Positions 57,908 through 64,000 of a stretch of DNA of 64,000 nucleotides are shown here, in pieces (the stretch's first letter is position 1; the number at the start of each line of letters is the position of its first letter). The notes beneath the pieces are model-generated. The model was not told the DNA's origin, did not search any database, and saw only the letters and a list, made by a program, of their open reading frames with translations. Origin of the DNA: Boletus sp. NGJ (taxonomy: Eukaryota; Basidiomycota; Agaricomycetes; Boletales; Boletaceae); contig JAGTXK010000054.1 of assembly GCA_019096195.1 (NCBI GenBank), positions 1 to 64,000 on the forward strand, read 5' to 3'. Position numbers and translations under genes: made by a program.

Positions 57908-58389
57908 GGGATGCGATTGATCATTCTCCCCTGGCCAGGCTTGTTGGCGAATCATGATCAAAATCTTCACCACCTTCACCCTCGCCACCACTGGACAACT
58001 TGAATACCTCATTTATCGCCCCATCCAAATTATCAAACTCCGTCATATGCTTACAACTCTCTCTTGGTCGCCCATACTGTCGGGAGCCTCGGGAAGCAAT
58101 TCTTTTTTTTTTCGGACGGACAACTGGTAGATTGTAGAATACAGTGAATGCAATTCGCACCACCCACGCTCTGTAAAGACATGACATCATTGACTACCAA
58201 GTTGGATGAAGAAACATGTCGAATTGTTCATACATTTAACTCAGGTTGTCGCCGTGATACCCACTGAACGACAACAATGAACAGATAACACTCACAGAGA
58301 AACTAGCAACCACTGTTTACTATCTGCCGAACCTCTAGTATCGTAGGAATCGGGGGCCATCTTCATGTTTAATCCACCCACCAAGCACA
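57908..58389. other. Intergenic; duplicated P450 3' flank
   Basis: From about 58150 the sequence parallels 25030-25265 beside P450-D. No gene seen. Confidence 0.4.
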
Positions 58390-60386
58390 TCATCCCAGAA
58401 GAAGATCCTCCGCCTCCTTCGATCGCGATACGATCCTACATTTGAACGGCTTGACATGACTGCAAACCAGTCGTCAGTAAATCCACACCAGAACAATTTA
58501 GCAAACTCACCGTAGGACCCCCTCCGTGACGTCGTGTCTCGGCACTAACTCCACACCATTCTCGACACATCTCGACACATCCAAAGCCGCCAGCGCCATC
58601 GCGACACATATGAAGATCGTCGACTCCGCTAGGTGCACACCTGGACACGACCGCCTTCCCCACCCGAAACACGCATCACGCGGGTCGGGCTGCTGTTCCT
58701 CGCCAAGGAACCTCTCCGGGTTGAACACGTCCGGATTGGGATAGGTTTCTGGGTTGGATAGGATAAACCTACACAAAACCATTTCAGCTGAGATCTCAAT
58801 TCAATGTCACTCTCGAAAAGCCACGAACCATATATTCGCAATAAGACATGTCCCTTTCGGGATTAAGTGTCCTTCGTAGATATTATCCTGTGTAGTGACA
58901 TGCATAGCTAGCATCACACGCACTCCAGTCAGATCAGAAATGCCAAGGTTGGGTATAGATACATACCCATTGGAGCCACCGCGTGCCACCGAAGGAGTTC
59001 TGTGCAGATCGCATTCACGTACGGAAGCGAATCACGATCATCAAAGGTCGGAAGTCTGTCGTGCCTGACGACAGCATCCACTTCGGCCTGTGCCACTTTT
59101 AGAATATCGGGGTATATTGTCATGGCAAGGAAGAACGCAGACACTGCGGTGGATGTCTGTTACCGCGCTTTTCAGTGCGATTCTCTTGTTTGTGAAATAA
59201 TTCAACTCACGGTGTCTGATCCACCTGATAAATAATAGAATTATAATCAATGTAAGCTCTGCTGTCCGGAGAGGCCTGCCTTTAATTCATACCGAAATAC
59301 ATGGAAAAAGAAGCCAACTTCAAAATCTCTTCCTCCTCAGGAGTAACACCGTCCTGAAGCACCCGTGAAATGAATGATGGTTCAGCATCGCCCTTTGCCT
59401 AACACGGACTCAGCGAACAAGTATCGTGAACTCGAAATAAACATACCAGGTGCCCCAACACAAACCTGTATGGTGTGTCCGCTGCCTCGTTCAGCATTTT
59501 TCGCCATCGCCTTGCATCTTTGTGGAAACCACCTCCCAGGGAACCACTCAGGCAAATATCGCACTAGAGAAACCCTTCAAGAAACCGAAGGATTCCGAAA
59601 AAAAAAACGGAGAACGCACGGATCGGAAATATGTCCACTAGAAATCGTCCTGGCGTAGCAATCATAGATAAATTGTTCGCGACATTGTTAGCCATCTCCA
59701 CGAGCGGATCACGATCTTCCTTGACGGTATAACCATGCGAGATCTTCAAAATCACTGAGCCCGTCATTCTGTCCCAAATATCTCACGTTAGCACGATCAC
59801 CCAGGGCACAACGGCACCGGATCGTACTTGTGAGTATGAGCGATGAGATCATCAGCGTTCTTCAACACATTGCGTAGGAATTGCCTCGCTTCGGTTTCTT
59901 GAGCAGGGTAGAACACCTCTATGCTACTCTTGGTGCCAATTTGCTGACGAAAGAATTTGCGATGTTTTCGGTACGTGTCACCGTATTGTAGAAAGCCTGT
60001 GGATTTACCCCACCCGACAAGGTCACAGCACATCGTAAAGTGTGGTCTGTTGGATGTGATGGCGCTTTCCCTCTCGAGTAAGTCTTTCGATGCCTTGAAG
60101 GAGTTGAGCACGACGTATTGCGTGCCCATTACGTTGAGGGATATGATAGGGCCTGACATAGCATGAGCGACGTATGTACATCGTGAGGTGTGTGTATGCA
60201 CTTGCCATATTTTCCGCTCATGGCTCCGAGGGGTTTATATGGAGCATATATCGGAAGGTCGAGCAGGTTCCCGATGAGGGGCCAACCAGGAGGTCCAGGC
60301 GGAAGCGGAGTCTTCCTCCAGAGAAGTCGTCGGATGAAGTACAGTGCCAAACCAGCAAGGCAGACACCCAGTACTCGAATCCCCAT
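58390..60386 (-). pseudogene. Cytochrome P450 G, one frameshift
   Basis: Start MGIRVLGVCLAGLALYFIRR, LPPGPPGWPLIGN, NRPHFTMCCDLVGWGKSTGF, KEDRDPLVEM, GGSDT plus TPTAVSAFF-type I-helix, ELLRW, PERF, heme loop FGWGRRSCPG near 58650, end EDLLLG with TGA at 58390-58392. All splice sites match P450-E. In exon 4 the paralogues read WFPGGGFHKDA, but here one extra base at about 59535-59537 (CCTGGGAGGTGG instead of CCTGGAGGTGG on the coding strand) shifts the frame to WFPGRWFPQRC and would truncate the protein before the I-helix. Everything else is intact, so this is either a very recent loss or a base-call error. Nearly identical in exon 1 to P450-H. Confidence 0.85.
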
Positions 60387-60456
60387 GATTACGACCCAAT
60401 GGGGTCGCACGGCGGCAGGATACGACGGATGGTGTGTTCATGGAAATTCAGGTGCC

Positions 60457-60462
60457 TTTATA
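60457..60462 (-). promoter_or_regulatory. TATA box of P450-G
   Basis: On the minus strand TATGGTATAAAGGCACCTGA lies about 70 bp before the ATG at 60386, followed by AATTTCCATGAACACA, shared with P450-H. Confidence 0.65.
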
Positions 60463-61766
60463 CCATACGACTCCTGGGTTTGAACTGACAGCAACGGCCA
60501 ATGGCTGATCTAGATTAAGCTGGTCTTGACGGAGTCCCGAGTTGAGCTCCCAATGCAGTTGACGAACAAAACAGACATTGGCGCTTGACCGAAGTTACAA
60601 AACGTAGTACGAAGACGAAGATGTCTTGACAATGAAGATCTTTATCTGTATGCCACTTCGTTTCTCGAGGTAAGTCGGGTCTACGTGCATGAGGTGGAGA
60701 ATGGAAAGCCACCCCAGTTGTTGAAGCACGTTTCGCGTGAGTTTCATTCCAATCACACAATCTCCGCAATCGGACGTGTCGCGCCCAGTGATTGTAAGTG
60801 AGAGCGCGACATCGGAAACTTGAGGTAGTTGCCACACGGCGTTTTCGACGAGTTTCAAGCCTTCTGTGGCACAGAACTCCGAACCTGAAAATACCGAAAA
60901 CACCGAAATTCGTTCGATCTCAATTGGACAACACAAAACAGGATCGCTGGCCGTATCCGAGTCGAACGGTATCCTTTCCGACGAAATCTGGTGAGTGGTT
61001 GAGCAGGCGGAGTCGATGAAAGATAGAACACGTTTCGAAGACCAATTTTCCCACGTTGACAACTCATGTGAAAAGTACAGTAACTGGCAATCTGAAGGGG
61101 AATGTTTTGAAATGCCCGTGCTTCCGCCTGTGTCCATATTGCACAACACCGATCTCTCCGAAATTGACGTCCGCGCCATGTTGCTAAACTAACCTGCGAT
61201 GAAATTAAATAAAAAAAAAATCGAAAATAATACAGTCTCTTGAAAATTTCGTAGCTCACACATTATCGATTCTACTGACGATCAACGGGTGCAATACGAC
61301 AGGTCGGTCCATATCCACAGACATGAAAACTGGGCCATGGAGCTCTTGAACAACGGAAGGACAGAGATTGAGGTTGCTGATCAGTTCGATATGGGAGATA
61401 ACGATAGGTCTTCGTATTCGTCCCTTGCCTCACCAGGTTCGGTGATTGCGCTGGAAGGCCTGTCCAATTACGGACATAACACCGGAAATATATGCTGCAT
61501 CATGGGGGTTGTGTCAATGTGTTGACGCGTTATCAAGTGGATAAGAGTTGACACGTTTCATTCCCTCCCACGTAATCGATTGTTCCCGCCAGCACAGCGG
61601 CTTGTGTTGATGCTAGAATGCCTTCATGGCGACACGTGTAACTAGAATCACGGTCAGCATCGTTCGTTCGCAGCCAAGCATCCGACGACCGTCACGGTGA
61701 TCAAGCAACTCTCTGCTCAGTTATAAGTAGCGACCACCATCATATCTAATCCGCCCACCAAGCACA
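60463..61766. other. Intergenic with P450-duplicon marker, copy 4
   Basis: On the minus strand 61060-61190 matches the marker (GGTGTTGTGCAATATGGACA, GGCGGAAGCACGGGCATTTC). A second marker part lies at 61595-61690 (on the minus strand GGATGCTTGGCTGCGAACGA, CGCCATGAAGGCATTCTAGC). The two parts are contiguous at 49.55-49.75 kb but separated here by about 400 bp, so something was inserted or rearranged between them. A long minus frame (60595-61179) over this stretch has no recognised domain and I do not call it a gene. Confidence 0.5.
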
Positions 61767-63746
61767 TCATCCCAGAAGAAGATCCTCCGCCTCCTTCGAT
61801 CGCGGTACGATCATACATTTGAACGGCTTGACATGACTGCAAACCAGTCGTCAGTAAATCCACACCAGAACAATTTAGCAAACTCACCGTACGAGCCCCT
61901 CCGTGACGTCGTGTCTCGGCACTAACTCCACACCATTCTCGACACATCTCGACACATCCAACGTCGCCAGCGCCATCGCGACACATATGAAGATCATCGA
62001 CTCCGCTAGGTGTACACCTGGACACGACCGCCTTCCCCACCCGAAACACGCCTCATGCGGGTCAGGCTGCTGTTCCTCGCCAAGGAACCTCTCCGGGTTA
62101 AACACGTCCGGATCGGGGTATGTCTCTGGGTTGGATAGGATAAACCTACACAAACCATTTCAGCTGAGATCTTAATTTCATGTTACTCTCGACAAGCCAC
62201 GAACCATATATTCGGAAGAAGACACGTCCCTTTCGGGATGAAACGCCCCTCGTAGATATTATCCTGTGTAGTGACACGCGCAGCTAGCATCACACACACT
62301 CCAGTCAGTCCATAAATGCACATGGGAAGATACGTACCCGTTGGAGCCACCACGTGCCACCGAAGGAGTTCTGTGCAGATCGCATTCACGTACGGAAGCG
62401 AATCACGATCGTCAAAGGTCGGAAGTCTGTCGTGCCCGATGACAGCATCCACTTCGGCCTGTGCCACTTTTAGAATATCGGGGTATATTGTCATGGCAAG
62501 GAAGAACGCAGACACTGCGGTGGGTGTCTGTTACCGCGCTTTTCAGTGCGATTCTCTTGTTTGTGAGATAATTCAGCTCACGGTGTCTGATCCACCTGAT
62601 AAATCATAGAATTGTAAGCTCAACTGTCCCAAGAGGTGAATGCATACCGAGATACATGGCAAAAGAAGCCCACTTCAAATTCTCTCCCTCCTCGGGAGTA
62701 ACACCATCCTGCAGTGCCCGTGAAATGAATGATGGCACAGCATCACCCTTTGCCTAACCCAGAATTAATAAACAAGTATCACGAACTCAAAGAATAAAGA
62801 TACCAGGTGCTCTAACACAAACCTGTATGGTGTGCCCACTGCCTCGTTCAGCATTTTTCGCCATCGCCTTGCATCTTTGTGGAAACCACCTCCAGGGAAC
62901 CACTCAGGCAAATATCGCACTAGAGAAACCCTTCAAGAAACCGAAAGAGATCGCAAAAAAAAATTCAGAGAGAACGTACGGATCGGAAATATGTCCACTA
63001 GAAATCGTCCTGGGGCAGCAATCATAGATAAATTATTCATGACATTGTCAACCATCTCCACGAGAGGGTCACGATCTTCCTTGACGGTATAACCATGCGA
63101 GATTTTCAAGATCACTGAGCCCGCCATTCTGTCCGAAATATGACACATTAGCACGATCACCCAGGGCACAACGGCACCGTATCGCACTTGCGACTATGAA
63201 CGACGAGATCATCAGCGTTCTTCAACACATTGCGTAGGAATTGTCTCGCTTCGGTTTCTTGGGCAGGGTAGAACACCTCTATGCTACTCTTGGTGCCAAT
63301 TTGCTGATGAATGAACGTGCGAAGTTTTCGGTACCGGTCACCATATTGTATAAAAGTTATGGATTTACCCCACCCGACAAGGTCACAGCACATCGTAAAG
63401 TGTGGTCTGTTGGATGTGATGGCGCTTTCCTTCTCGAGTAAGTCTTTCGATGCCTTGAAGGAGTTGAGCACGACGTATTGCGTGCCCATTACGTTGAGGG
63501 ATATGATAGGGCCTGACATAGCATGAGCGACGTATGTACATCGTGAGGTGTGTGTATGCACTTGCCATATTTTCCGCTCATGGCTCCGAGGGTTTTATAT
63601 GGTGCATATATCGGAAGGTCGAGCAGGTTCCCGATGAGGGGCCAACCAGGAGGTCCAGGCGGAAGCGGAATCTTCCTCCAGAGAAGTCGTCGGATGAAGT
63701 ACAGTGCCAAACCAGCAAGGCAGACATCCAGTACTCGAATCCCCAT
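61767..63746 (-). CDS. Cytochrome P450 H
   Basis: Start MGIRVLDVCLAGLALYFIRR, LPPGPPGWPLIGN, NRPHFTMCCDLVGWGKSITF, KEDRDPLVEM, WFPGGGFHKDARRW (frame intact, unlike gene G), GGSDT plus TPTAVSAFFLAM, ELLRW, PERF, heme loop FGWGRRSCPG near 62030, end EDLLLG with TGA at 61767-61769. The ten-exon layout with GC-AG first intron and 14-nt microexon is kept. No break was seen. It is the closest paralogue of P450-G, with near-identical exon 1, first intron and promoter, so the two arose by a recent tandem duplication of about 3.4 kb. Role as for the other members: an ER monooxygenase of unknown substrate. Confidence 0.9.
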
Positions 63747-63816
63747 GATTACGACCCAGTGGGGTCGCACAGCGGCAGGATACGATGGATAGTGTGTTCA
63801 TGGAAATTCCGACGGC

Positions 63817-63822
63817 TTTATA
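63817..63822 (-). promoter_or_regulatory. TATA box of P450-H
   Basis: TATGGTATAAAGCCGTCGGA on the minus strand, about 72 bp before the ATG at 63746, with the AATTTCCATGAACACA block following. Confidence 0.65.
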
Positions 63823-64000
63823 CCATACAATCCCTGAGTTTGAACGTGTGACGGCATAGTCCTAGAGTGCTCCTGACAGCAACGGTGTGAATGTCTGATC
63901 TAAATTAAGCTGGTCCGAATGTCCCAATCATCAGAGATCATCAGCTGGCGAACAAAATTGAAAACAAACATCGTTTGACCAGACCAGTCAAACGATGTCT
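63823..64000. other. Upstream flank of P450-H to the window edge
   Basis: Resembles the 5' flanks of P450-B and P450-E (GTTTGAAC, CTAAATTAAGCTGGTC). An AAACATCGTTTGACC / GTCAAACGATGT inverted pair stands at the very end. No gene seen. Confidence 0.4.

Noticed and set aside
57256-57924. 222-codon minus-strand frame opposite the R3H/G-patch exon
   Set aside because: Shadow of a clearly homologous exon on the other strand.
60595-61179. 194-codon minus-strand open frame beside P450-G
   Set aside because: It runs through the duplicated non-coding marker and the 5' flank shared by several P450 copies; the equivalent regions elsewhere are not open, so it is likely chance.

Overview
The window looks like genomic DNA of an agaricomycete (mushroom-forming basidiomycete). 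The evidence is many introns of about 50-60 bp, a tandem family of short-intron cytochrome P450 genes, KDZ transposase remnants linked to a ULP1-type protease, F-box/LRR-like and Spt5/KOW-like degenerate genes, and gypsy-type solo LTRs. No rRNA, tRNA, CRISPR array or prokaryotic feature was recognised.

Layout. 1-16.0 kb is an AT-rich, CpG-poor repeat island. It holds an element-like block with inverted terminal repeats and a decayed F-box gene (1.07-5.6 kb), a solo LTR (6.4-7.5 kb), a decayed Spt5-like gene with another solo LTR inside it (8.8-11.6 kb), and a pogo-type DNA transposon with terminal inverted repeats and a TA target duplication (13.25-15.96 kb). 16.0-27.3 kb is host-like and CpG-rich, with three apparently intact P450 genes (A, B, D), one P450 pseudogene of a different subfamily (C) and an exon-sized P450 fragment. 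27.3-45.7 kb is a second repeat island: a LINE on the minus strand carrying a solo LTR in its 3' tail, a transposon-associated gene remnant, a small Tc1/mariner-like element, a solo LTR with perfect 5-bp target duplications, and a KDZ transposase plus ULP1 protease remnant. 45.7-64 kb is host-like again: P450-E (intact), P450-F (pseudogene), a UDP-glycosyltransferase, a 1070-residue R3H/G-patch protein, P450-G (one frameshift) and P450-H (apparently intact).

The P450 paralogues A, B, D, E, F, G and H are one tandemly expanded subfamily. Gene E was worked out exon by exon and gives an in-frame 495-residue protein from ten exons. All share an unusual gene architecture: a first intron that fits only as GC-AG, and a 14-nt microexon that encodes the GSDT part of the oxygen-activation motif. 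A recognisable non-P450 sequence with an RNase H-like motif recurs beside several members and probably marks the duplicated unit. With the adjacent glycosyltransferase the array could serve oxidation followed by glycosylation of small molecules (inference). No terpene synthase, polyketide synthase or peptide synthetase is in the window.

Nothing was computed. Identifications rest on reading motifs, and percentage identities and ages are not given.
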